30,125 bases of DNA from Coptodactyla brooksi (taxonomy: Eukaryota > Arthropoda > Insecta > Coleoptera > Scarabaeidae): the NCBI GenBank assembly GCA_033557675.1, contig JAWQRM010000118.1, forward strand, positions 1 through 30,125. Direction: 5' to 3'. This document shows positions 1 to 10,100 of the stretch, one piece after another (position 1 is the stretch's first letter; the number at the start of each line of letters is the position of its first letter). The position numbers and the translations under genes are program-made. A model generated the notes under the pieces. It was not told the DNA's origin. It was given only the letters and a program-made list of their open reading frames with translations, and did no database searches.

Positions 1-670
1 GGGCATTTATTTTTTTATAAAATGTAAAATAGTGAATATGTAATTACATAAAATATTTATACTCTCTAAGAAAAGTGCCTTTCATTTTCACCAAAAAAAA
101 AGAAACGAAATTGCTTTCCAAACAACCTAATAGAAAAATAATGAACTTTATTATTCGTAAACATATTGAATAAATAATTTTTGTGAATTTCTGGGAATCC
201 CTACTGGATAACCGAAAGTGCATGTAAACAGTAAGTTCAAGTACAAGTGTCGCAAGTGCCATTTTAGGTTATTGTCCAGAAAAATGAAAAAAAAAACTAT
301 CGTTTGCCCTTGCAGTAAAATACAGCAAACTCATATTATCTAGTGCTATAGAAGTACAGTGTTAGAGCGTAATAGTCTTACAAGTTGCAGTGTTATACGA
401 CGGTTCCTGCAATTTAACCTATCGTGTTAGAGCGAAACCGTGTTGTAAGATGCCGTGCTGCAGGAGGGCTACCTGTAGTAATAAAGGAATCTGAAGCTTT
501 TCCTATTTAATTCATTCTATATAGTATCTAAAATTCAACAATCAATAAGTTGTTTTGAGATGATTTCTTTAATGCATCTTGAAATCATAACCGTTTTATG
601 ACAATGACAAAAGTTTATTGCTATATACCTAATGGAGATATACTTACTGTATGATAAATAAGGAAACCAA

Positions 671-770
671 TATTTAATAATAATAATAATTATCAAATAA
701 ATATTAATGTAATAATATAATAATATTTATTTGATAATAATTATCAAATAAAAATTATTATTAAATATTA
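671..770. repeat. AT-rich compound palindrome
   Basis: Positions 689-706 (ATTATCAAATAAATATTA) are the exact reverse complement of 721-738, with a 14-nt loop between them. A further partial copy of the same words follows at 741-770. The block is TAA/TTA-rich, so simple-sequence expansion is as likely as a mobile-element end. Confidence 0.6.
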
Positions 771-936
771 TTATAAATATTCAATAATAATATATTACTA
801 CTTAATTCAAAGTTAGGAGTAAAGGAAGTAAATGGAAGACTTTAAATATTCTAGTTGAGAATATAATCAGTGATGAACTGAAAGAACTGTGTAGTAGATT
901 TGAGCTAATGTCAATAAAGACCCCCCCACCCCTTAA

Positions 937-1214
937 CCCTTTCCAGCCCAATTTAATGCAATTTGGCAAAATAAAGAAAAAAAAATATTTCGTTTCCCTT
1001 GCTTTGATATAATCATATCATACACTTTTAAATTAATTTGATATTTTCTTCAAATTAATTAATTAATTCAACAATGTTACCACCTGTCTGAATGACAGAA
1101 TGACATTAATAATTCAATAAATGGTGATACTAAATGTCATCTATAAGCAGTAATTTGCCAAATAAATATAAAAGTACAGTGTAATAACAAATGGCATCAT
1201 TAGCCTGGAAAGGG
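937..1214. mobile_element. piggyBac-type MITE, 278 bp, TTAA target sites
   Basis: The left end reads TTAA (933-936) followed by CCCTTTCCAG. The right end reads CTGGAAAGGG followed by TTAA (1215-1218). The ten terminal bases are perfectly inverted, and weaker matching continues inward (left ATGCAATTTGGC, right complement ATGCCATTTG). TTAA target duplication and a terminus starting CCC are hallmarks of piggyBac-superfamily elements. At 278 bp there is no room for a transposase, so this is a non-autonomous element. The interior is AT-rich with no coding signal. Confidence 0.8.
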
Positions 1215-1417
1215 TTAAATACAAAGTGTCAAAGAAGTGGAGACCCTTTACTGCTTACATTCAGATCCCTTCAGGTTTAAAATGTTTAATGTTTCTCCAA
1301 TTTCTCTATGATTTTGATTTAGGAAAAGTTTTCTGTCATTGCAGGCAATAAAATGCACAGTACTATTTTACATAAGACAATGTCTAATTATTGCAACAAA
1401 ATATGTTCTTTTTGCAG

Positions 1418-4400
1418 ATGCAAGGACTCCATGTGGGCACAATTCGTCCTGTCAGTAAGAGCAAGGCCAACAGTCGCTCAAGTTGTCGAAAATATAAAAT
1501 CGCACGCAGCATTAACATTCGATTTTGTATGTTTACTTGTTGTCGCAACGTAAGTGTTAATTTATTGATGGATATCTGAGAAAAACAAACGTAATATGTT
1601 ATTCGTTTTTTTAGAACGTTATGTGCAATAGGTTTAGTGGAGAATAATAATGTTTATCTATTATCAAGTATGTTAATATCGCCAATGATGGTAAGTATTG
1701 GTGGAGAAATAGTTTAGTAGAATAATTTTAAAAAAATGTGTACACTTATGCAACCACTCATACAGTACTTTTCTATCTTTACATAAAACTTACTATGAAA
1801 TTTCAATTCTTATTCTGTCACTACGGTGCTCTAAAAGTACCTAAAGTAATTGTGGATTTAATATTGTAATTAATTCGTTACGATTACAAAATTAATTACA
1901 GGGCTTTCATTCCCTTAACGTTTTAAGTGTCAATGTGCAAGATTGTGCAAAATAATTAAAGTTTAGAAATGAAATAAAGGTATTCATTGTTGATGATTCT
2001 ATCTTTGATGATTTTAAAAGAAAAATGTGCACACATCATCACTGATTTACTGAAAAAGTTCAAAAACTGTCGCAGAACCCTGTAGACAAATCAACCCTGC
2101 CAAATTGCTATCACAACTCTCAAGTAGCCATGACAACTGTCAAATTGACATTACTAATGTCAAATTGCCATGACAACTGTCAAATTTCACATGCCTAATT
2201 GCCACCACAACTGCCATGATAAATAGACATTTTTGTAGTTGCCTATATAATATCTAATCATATTAATTACTATGTATGTGATAATAGCACTTCCAGGAAA
2301 ATTTTTAGAAAATTGTGTCCAAAAATGATCGTCTCACGAAATGATATTTTATAGCTTTAAGCAACTTTTAACAAAGACTTAACACTTAACATAAATTTAA
2401 AGAAAAGGGTTAAGAAGTGGCTATTCCGTTCAAAATAACAATATTTTTTATTTTCACACAACTTTCCCCTACCCTATCTATCAAATTTTAAGTGTACACA
2501 CATTTGCTAAAACCTTTGTGATATACTCATAAGTAATTACCAAAATAGATCCAAAATGGCTTGAATTGTAATCTAAACATCACAGAAAAATTGAACAAGC
2601 AATACAGGAAGATAGAAAAGTAAATACTTCGTAAAGAAGAAAAGAAAATACGCTATAAAATGGTGTAGTTTATTAAAAACAGGAAATTCACTTCTATAAA
2701 AAGAACTAATACCAAAAATTTGCTTTTAATGTGTCCAGAAACTTTTGAGACAACTTAGTAGTTGAAGTACATTTGTGAAAGGCTTGTAGCTAATTACTAA
2801 AGTAGATTTAATTTTCCTTGATAGGGTAGTAGTACTTATTTTAACATAATGTAAGATTATATTGTTTAAGTATATTAACTAAATGAATAAAAACTAGGTA
2901 CAGCAAAAGTATATTTACTTAGTTTTTATTTATTATTAATATTGTCATCATGTACATACAAGAGATTAGTTTAAAACAATAGTAGTACACAGTGAATTCC
3001 TCATTAGCATCTGATAATTCAAAACAATCCGGATCATATTGTTACTACACTATGGCTATACCAGTGCTATCATTTTTTGTACAGATCTATCTGAATGCCT
3101 CCAACGCAATATGATACATAATAAAACAAAACTGAGTATTTTCATGTATAGTACCTATCAAAGGTATTCCACAATTCCAGAATCTTGTTACGATTTGTAC
3201 TGCACCATTGCTTCCTTAAGTGTTTTTCTTCATCTAGTGAGAATGGAACAAAATTGAACCAAGATCTTTTCTTATAGGGGCCTGTCATGGGTGCAACTTT
3301 CGGTACAGTAATTGGAGACAAATCGTTACAAAAAATTGGAGTCCAAAGCGAACTGTTGGGATTGGGAATCGCGCTGCTAGTCGGCTTCTGTTACGGAGCG
3401 ATAATATGCCTCAGCACCGACAAATACGGCGAAAATGACTGGCCCACGAACGAAATGATTGTAAGGTATTGTAAAAAACCATTTGTATCTTCAAACTTCA
3501 ACACCACAAAGCTCCAGACGTTTGAATTCCTTTTTTTTTAGCTTTTTATTTGAAAGTTTTGTTTTTCAGGGGGGAACTACGAACCTTAGGGGTGGGCTGC
3601 TTAATAGCAATTTTATCAGGGGCCGCCCTAGCCCTGGGACTATTAAGCGATAACATAGCTTCCCTGGTAGGAGTTGCAATTTCAACGTCGCTGATGCCGC
3701 CAGCAGTGAACGCGGTAAGTCTTTTTATGCCCTATTTTTCTTTTTTCTAATTTGCAGAAGAGAAGCCTTCTCCAGATGCTGAATGTTTCCTACAACATAA
3801 CACTGTTAAATATTGTCAACAATAGCACATGTCTAAACAAGAAAAAATCTTTTGTTTAAAACTTACACTTCAATTATCAGAAATATTTTTAACAACCCTA
3901 TCTAAACTATTACAATGTAGAATTAAAATTAAAACCATATTTTGAACATAATAGTTACTAGACTTCAAAGTCTTCAAATGTTTTTCTATTTTCAGGGCTT
4001 ATTATGGTCCGTTGCATCAATTTATTATTTAAAGGACGATGAAACAACGAGATATAGTTCGCTGGCTTACACAAATTACTTTTCTAACGATCGAGGTACA
4101 GAGATCGCGTGCCTTGGCTGCATGAGTTTGGGTTTAACATTTGTGAACATCGTCTTCATATACATCGCGGGGTTAATAGTTTTCAAGGTATCTCAAAGTT
4201 TAGGTACGTCTTTCGATTGATTTCTTATTTCTTCCCCTGTACAGATAAAAGAAGTCGCTCCAATAGCTTCTCGAGATCACGTCAAAAGGCACTTTTGGAA
4301 CCACGACATCAAAATATCCAGAGACTACAACAGGAGGGGACTTTTGCACCACTCGACCTGTGATTTGTCCCAATCGCTGACCAATATCGACAAAAAAACT

Positions 4401-4715
4401 ACAACAAGACACGAGTACACTTGGTCACCGTGCACAGAGTTCACCATAAAACCGACCATCAGAGAGTTGGAGGAGATTTACTTTAATCAGTTGATGAAGG
4501 ACAAGTCGGGAGTTCCCAAAACGTTAGGTTGTACACAACCCCTTTGCACTCAAGCCAGAAAAGTGTCCATCGGCTACTCAACTTTTCAAAAAGACATCGG
4601 TATTCACATTCCTTCAGATGGGGAGGACACGAACAGTCGATCTAGTAAGGATGAACTTCTCGACGGTTCCAAAAAGTTTGTTGTCACGCCGAGCGAAGAG
4701 TATACAAAACTTTAA
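1418..4715 (+). CDS. DUF389-family multi-pass membrane protein (5' partial)
   Basis: Six exons join in phase: 1418-1549, 1615-1690, 3278-3465, 3570-3714, 3996-4187, 4245-4715 (stop TAA 4713-4715), giving the last 400 residues. All introns are GT-AG. The first visible exon starts with one base of a split codon, so the N-terminal exons lie upstream. The protein shows about six hydrophobic segments typical of DUF389: LTFDFVCLLVVATTL; then SSMLISPMMGPVMG with its conserved P-x-M-G-P pattern; LLGLGIALLVGFCYG; LRTLGVGCLIAILSG; VGVAISTSLMPPAVNAG, the strongest family signature; and LTFVNIVFIYIAGLIVF. A hydrophilic tail of about 150 residues, rich in Ser/Thr and charged residues and without a domain I recognise, follows the last segment and is probably cytosolic. 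The family is best known from bacteria and archaea; its biochemical function is not established, so none is assigned. Family call confident; topology inferred from hydrophobicity. Confidence 0.88.
1691..3277. other. Intron 2 of the visible DUF389 gene; no gene seen
   Basis: This is a 1.6-kb AT-rich intron bounded by GTAAGT and a CTTATAG acceptor. Small open frames inside it (for example 3039-3257) have no family-like features. The only structure noted is the short degenerate tandem repeat at 2090-2215. Confidence 0.7.
2090..2215. repeat. Degenerate short tandem repeat (CAAATTGCCATGACAACTGT-like)
   Basis: Words such as GCCATGACAACTGTCAAATT and GACATTACTAATGTCAAATT recur three to five times with drift, for example near 2125, 2165 and 2200. 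It lies in an intron of the DUF389 gene. No function is suggested. Confidence 0.55.
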
Positions 4716-4767
4716 CTGTCAAATATCGTTTATTTTAGTTGTTTTTGTTATAGTTAATAAGGAAGTA

Positions 4768-4773
4768 AATAAA
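4768..4773 (+). terminator. Poly(A) signal AATAAA of the DUF389 gene
   Basis: AATAAA lies 53 bases after the stop codon, followed by a GT- and T-rich stretch (GTGTATAATA, TGTTTTCTAG). This is a normal position for a short 3' UTR. Confidence 0.65.
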
Positions 4774-5125
4774 GTGTATAATAACATATATAATAATTCG
4801 CTGTTTTCTAGTTTTGTTTTGTTCAGGCCTTGTTAAACTTTGTTTTGTACCAATCTCTTCCAGATATTTGAAAATTTTTTCAGAAATTCTCAATTTCCTG
4901 ATTTTCTAGCTAGGTACAAAGAGTAACAAAATGCTTAAGCTATATTTCACATTGTTTTATTGTCGTTACTAAGAGGCAATAAAAAAACTAGCAGATGTAA
5001 CATCGCACATGACTTTCTCTTATGACGACTCTGATTTAAATCCGAACACCCTGTATATTCCAAAATAGTTTCAAATTGTGCAGAATTCGATGTCACGCAA
5101 CTTTTATTTGAAACAATTTTTTCTA

Positions 5126-5372
5126 AAGAGAGCAATACCCGAGATTAAGAACGAAATATCTGTTTTTATTATTAATTGTGCTTATAACTCAAGAATTGTT
5201 GGTTTTAAGCATGTACTATCCTTACAGTTTTTTACTCGTAGTTTTATGTAGATTACAAAAATATATTTTGTTCTAAAAAATTGGAAACCAATAGAAATTA
5301 TTGTGACCAAATTATATAATTATTAGCTTGTATGTAAAGTATTGTTTAATCACCCTTACATGCAGTGGTAAC
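5126..5372 (+). repeat. Rep-A dispersed repeat, copy 1
   Basis: It shares an ordered series of words with the copies at 6267 and 7613: AAGAACGAAAT, GTGCTTATAACTC, TTTTAAGCATGTACTATCCT, TTTTATGTAGATTA, and CAAATTATATAATTATTAGC against CAGATTATATAATAATTA. It lacks the 3' portion with GACGGACGG. No protein-coding capacity is seen. Confidence 0.7.
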
Positions 5373-6266
5373 AAATGTTTAAGTTTGTTAAGTTCAACTA
5401 AATGTAATTTAATCTCCAACAAACTATGGATAAAACACCAAGTATGGATAAAACAACAAATGAACTGATTAACTTCATTCAAAACAACTAAACCTTATTT
5501 TCCAGCAAAATTTAAAAAGTTTCGATGGAAAATAAACCCTAAATACCAGTAAACTGAATTATTATATGCTGAATTATTTCTCTTTAATTGGTGCATTATT
5601 CTTCACAGGTTTCAATGCCATTCTTCCATTTTTAAGAAACAAAAAGGTTTTCTTCAATAAAAATTAATATATTTATACAATTTGTGATTGTGGGAAACCT
5701 CTTTTAGTTTCAATAACGAACGAGTTTGTAAAATTAACTAAAGACGAAAAAGATCATAAAATGAACATAAAGCAATTAAAGAACGATTTAAACCCATTAA
5801 AGTAAAATAATTTCGCATTTTTTCAACTTTATTTACATTTATTTTTCCTTAATGTAGAATATATTGAGAAATTTATCTAATTAATACCCCAGAAGTGTTT
5901 TCAGTCCATCTTAATCGATGCCAGATAATGAATAAATGCGTACTAATAACAAATAAACAATTAACAAAATCAATTTTAAACTTGTACTTTAAATCCTAAC
6001 TTTCTTATTTATTTTTATCTGTCTGTCTGTATGTATGTACACATATATGAGGAAAAATAACATTATATTTCTTTCTTTACAACTAAAAAAAGAATAAAAA
6101 CATAATTAAACCAGAAGATGTACATTGTACATGATTTTTCCATTTGTACCTGTCATCTTTTTCCAAAAATGCACAGTAACGCCCAAAAGGTGCGATTTAG
6201 AACTGATGTGTAATAATTAAACTGCCTGTCAAATCTTATAAGGACTTCAAAAATATCATAATGTAC

Positions 6267-6690
6267 AGGTGTTTAGAATAAACCGAACACCCTATGTATT
6301 CAAAATTCCTCTTTGCCCCATAGGACTGTATTTCTACCAGTTATGCTTATACCTCAAGAACTGTTAATTTTAAGCATGTACTATCCTTATAGTTTTTTAC
6401 GCACAATTTTATGTAGATTAGAAAAATATGTCCTGTTACAAAAAGTTGTAAAAAAATCATAAAATTTTTAAATTAAGTACCTCAACTATATGTACAATTT
6501 TTATGAAATCCTTATTGTGACCAGATTATATAATAATTAACTTGTACATAAAACATTGTTTTAATCAGTCCAACGTGGCAAGCTAAAAACGACACAGACA
6601 GACGGACGGACGTACAGACAAACCACCAAACATAGTACCTTATAAGAATGCAATACTTTCTCTTATGTGGAAGTAAAAATAAGTCAAAAT
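6267..6690 (+). repeat. Rep-A dispersed repeat, copy 2
   Basis: This is a fuller copy. It contains CCCATAGGACTGTATTT, TTTTAAGCATGTACTATCCT, GTACCTCAACTATATGTAC and ATCCTTATTGTGACCAGATT, then CAGACAGACGGACGGACG, and ends with AATGCAATACTTTCTCTTAT. It matches the 7613 copy closely over about 300 bp. It starts next to an ACACCCTATGTA variant at 6287. Confidence 0.75.
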
Positions 6691-6843
6691 ATGTTGTTTT
6701 TTTTTCGCTGTTAATTAATTTATAGTTGCATAACTTGCTTATATATTGCAATCTTTTTTTAGTTTTCCTACAATAACGTAGCGTTTAATTTCGTATAAAT
6801 TTCCTTTAAAATTAAAATAAAAACACGCCACTATCAAAAACCT

Positions 6844-6849
6844 TTTATT
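6844..6849 (-). terminator. Candidate poly(A) signal of SSR1
   Basis: The plus strand reads TTTATT, which is AATAAA on the SSR1 strand, about 345 bases past its stop codon. Other candidates could exist in this AT-rich 3' UTR, so transcript ends would have to decide. Confidence 0.4.
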
Positions 6850-7191
6850 AGAAGACGGATGAATGTATAAAATGACAATGATGATTTGTGTATAATATAT
6901 ACATCTGCATCCTCGACCTCGCATACCTTTTACATTGTAAACCGCAACGTATCTTTATAAAAAACAAAAAAATTGCAAATATGTACATAAACCATCTCAC
7001 TCTGAATCCGAATTAATTGAACGAGTCTTTATGTCGGCTATCTACCGGGAAGTCATACGTGTAACGCTATACTATATTGACCTTGTAGAAAAAAGAGGAA
7101 TTAAGCTTAACGGTACGTGCGCAACGCAACAACAATCATGAGGAATCTTCAATAAATTACAAAAAAAAATTAAAAACAAATATTCCAGTCA

Positions 7192-10100
7192 CTATTCCGA
7201 ACCGGCATTACGTTTTACCTTGCGCTGCTTCGGGCTTTGTTTCGGCGTTTTCGGCGATTTCTGTTGTTTATCTGAAAAAAAATTAGTTAAAACATTATAT
7301 ATGAATATATAAGAACATTTCAAAAAGTTACAAGTATGAATTGTCATATGTACTTCCCACTAATCTCCAAATACAGTTTGATCAACGGATCTTCAAGTAT
7401 ATCATAAAGTTAGTCATTGCGTGTTTCATATTTTATGTGCAGCAGGGTTCAGTTGCATTTCAGTTTTTATTATATCAGTTCATGTTAATTTTTGTGTTCA
7501 CATTTGAGTTGCATTATCTGTCTGTCCCATTTGGAGATATTTATAGCCCTGAATTGTGGATTTGGAACCTTTAGTTTTGTAACAAGTTAGTCGCTAAATA
7601 CCACTTCAGCAAAACACTCGATATTAAGAACGAAATACTCTCTTTTCCCATAGGACTGTATTTTTAACAATTATGCTTATAACTCGAGAACTGATGATTT
7701 TAAGCATGTACTATCCTTATAGTTTTTTACTGGCAATTTTATGTAGATTACAAAAATATATCTTGTTACAAAAAGTTGTAAAATAATCAAAAAATTTTTA
7801 AGTTAAGTACCTCAACCATATGTACAATTTTTTCGAAATCCTTATTGTGACCAGATTATATAATAATTAGGTTGTATGTAAAGTATTGTTTTACTCAGCC
7901 TAATATGGCAGACGGACCAACCACAGACGGACAGACGGACGGACCAACCACCAAAAATAGCATAGATAGGCTACAAAAAGCCTAATTCGTCAAGATCCAT
8001 CAATATCTCGACATCGATTTTTTTTGTGAATGCAATACTTTATACCTATCGTTATAAGAGATAGTAAAAATGAGTCGCTTTCTACTCCTGGAAAATCTAG
8101 ATTACTCTAGAAACAAGTCAAAATATTATGATTTAGTTGGTGCAAAAATGGAAGCTCACAACACATTGTACAGTTTGCATGTGGCAAGTTAAAATAATAC
8201 TGTTCTTCTTTTATAGAACATAGAAGAAGCTTTATTTAATTTCAGAAAAACACGTCACAGTTAAATCATTGGAAGAACTATGTCAACGGTCAGCTTTAAG
8301 TAAATGTTGCAAAAGCACACTTACTTTTCATTTGGGATTTAAGTTAAACAAGGATGATAACCCAAGAAAATTATTGGAGATACCTAAAAATAGAATGAAT
8401 AAGAGATTAATTCTACATTTCCTCATACTCCTTTATTTATAAACAGGACATGGATTTTATCGAAAGGAAATAGAATAATGTTGTGGCAGGATGACGTTAA
8501 AAGCATTCGTAAACCTGCAGAATATGATAGAAAACGTTTTATTATACTTCATGCTGGGCACAGTGGTGATTTTGTAGGAAATACAAGTATGATATCAGAC
8601 AAACTAATACCAAACTTAGATAAACCTAGTTTGTCATGGACAATGCTTCGTATCGCAATGCTGAATTGGAAAAACAGAAAACCTACTGTATATAAAATAG
8701 ATAAACTCTTGCAAGAATATAGGAATGAAGTCTAAGATTACCTCTCTCACTTTAATTCAATCAAAATGATTTGGGCAGGTGTACAAAATTACTATAATAA
8801 ACACATCAGTGAACATAGATATGATGATCAAAAAGTGGTAGATGTGTGGATTAAAGCTTTACAGAAATACGCACCTGAAGTATGGTTTGCATACTGAAAA
8901 GGTATTTAAAGGATGGTATAAACAAGACAGCATAGTAGAAGATTTTCCTAAAATTATTATACATGCTGGCAATGGTGACAGTGATAGTGGTACAGACCTT
9001 AATTAAAACAATTACTTTAATCGTTAGAATATATTCTTTACTTTTTCTATGACTCTTAATCTTTATGATACATAAATTCTTTTTTTTATAAATTTCATAA
9101 TTCTATTGTGTGAACTGCTTTCTAACTTCATTTAATTGTTACATACAAACAAATGAATTTTCTCTCTTACTACACAAATTTATGCTGCTGCTGACAGCCT
9201 ATAACTTTTTACATCATTTTATATCAAAACAATGTTGCCATTTGGTGCAATTGTTATGCACCAAATCAGGTAACCTGGCAGACCAGATCAGAAACATCTT
9301 TTAATCGATCAATTTTAATGCATGAGCTTTTGCTAGCAAATATGGCAGTTGCATTTCCAATATTTATTGTGGTGTATATGGTTATATAAAATTGATTAGT
9401 CAAAATAATTAAAATGTTTAAAGTGAGATTATTTCATTGCAATGTTTAAACAAAACCTTGTTTAGGCTATGTTCAAATGTTGCAATAAAATTTGAAATGT
9501 TTGAGATGTTTGACAGTTCACTGATAGTGAACTGTCAATGACATAGCTTCATACCGTGTCAATCATGTGGCTCTCATTTATTATTATTCTAAATTTTTAT
9601 AAATAACTTGAGAAAGGTTCGATCTAGTAATAGACTTTCCTCATAGCTTTTAGTTTAGAACTTTATACAGAAATTAAAGATATATTCATTTAGGTATATA
9701 CATGAAAGATATCGCAACCATAAACTTTTTCTTTGAAGGTTTTTAGAAGAGAAAAAAAAAGAGTTTTCTTTAAGAAACTACCTCCGTCTGTTTAGAGTCA
9801 AGAACTCTTAACATTAAGAGCTTATTCCATAAAGATTAGATCAATTATTAGTTTCTAAATATCCCAGCTGGCATTAAGTTTATGCATAAACTGAAGATAA
9901 GGAAAATCTAAATTTATAAATGTAAATTTCTTCATGGCCAGCTTTCTTCGTCTTCTTGAAATTTTAAATGCAATATGCTTCTAACCCAAATTCTTCAAGG
10001 AACTTTGAAATAGAGATTATTGTACCTCTTCCAACAATGCTTATAACTCGAGAACTGTTGATGTTAAAAGCATCTACAATTACTATAATTTTTAACTTAA

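Larger units (their letters stand above)
1..1417. other. Left flank: intron or intergenic, AT-rich, no exon recognised
   Basis: No stretch here reads as a convincing coding exon. It is probably intron sequence, because the first DUF389 exon at 1418 begins in mid-codon after a splice acceptor, so the gene starts further left. It holds a piggyBac-type MITE (937-1214), an AT-rich palindrome (671-770) and a short direct repeat GTGTTAGAGCG at about 359 and 425. Confidence 0.5.
4774..6843. other. Intergenic space between DUF389 gene and SSR1
   Basis: The two genes are convergent here (DUF389 plus, SSR1 minus). The 2-kb gap holds two copies of the dispersed Rep-A repeat (about 5126-5372 and 6267-6690) and an ACACCCTGTATA motif at 5046-5057. 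No credible coding exon was seen; the longer minus-strand open frames (6512-6751, 6739-6924) fall in or beside repeat sequence. Confidence 0.6.

Noticed and set aside
901..960. C-rich run near 921-930 considered as a regulatory or G-quadruplex site
   Set aside because: A single C run cannot form a four-tract quadruplex; it is simply beside the MITE insertion site.
1..1417. Search for the missing first exons of the DUF389 gene
   Set aside because: No open stretch with a donor of matching phase gave family-like residues, so I place these exons outside the window.
3039..3257. Plus-strand open frame in a DUF389 intron, considered as an extra exon
   Set aside because: The flanking exons join in phase without it (MM to GPVMG), matching the family block exactly.
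4200..4412. Minus-strand open frame of 70 codons
   Set aside because: Antisense to the last DUF389 exon, which has phase, splice sites and family similarity on the plus strand.
7341..7574. Plus-strand open frame of 77 codons in SSR1 intron 3
   Set aside because: Low-complexity hydrophobic translation in AT-rich DNA, no family-like motif and no splice partners.
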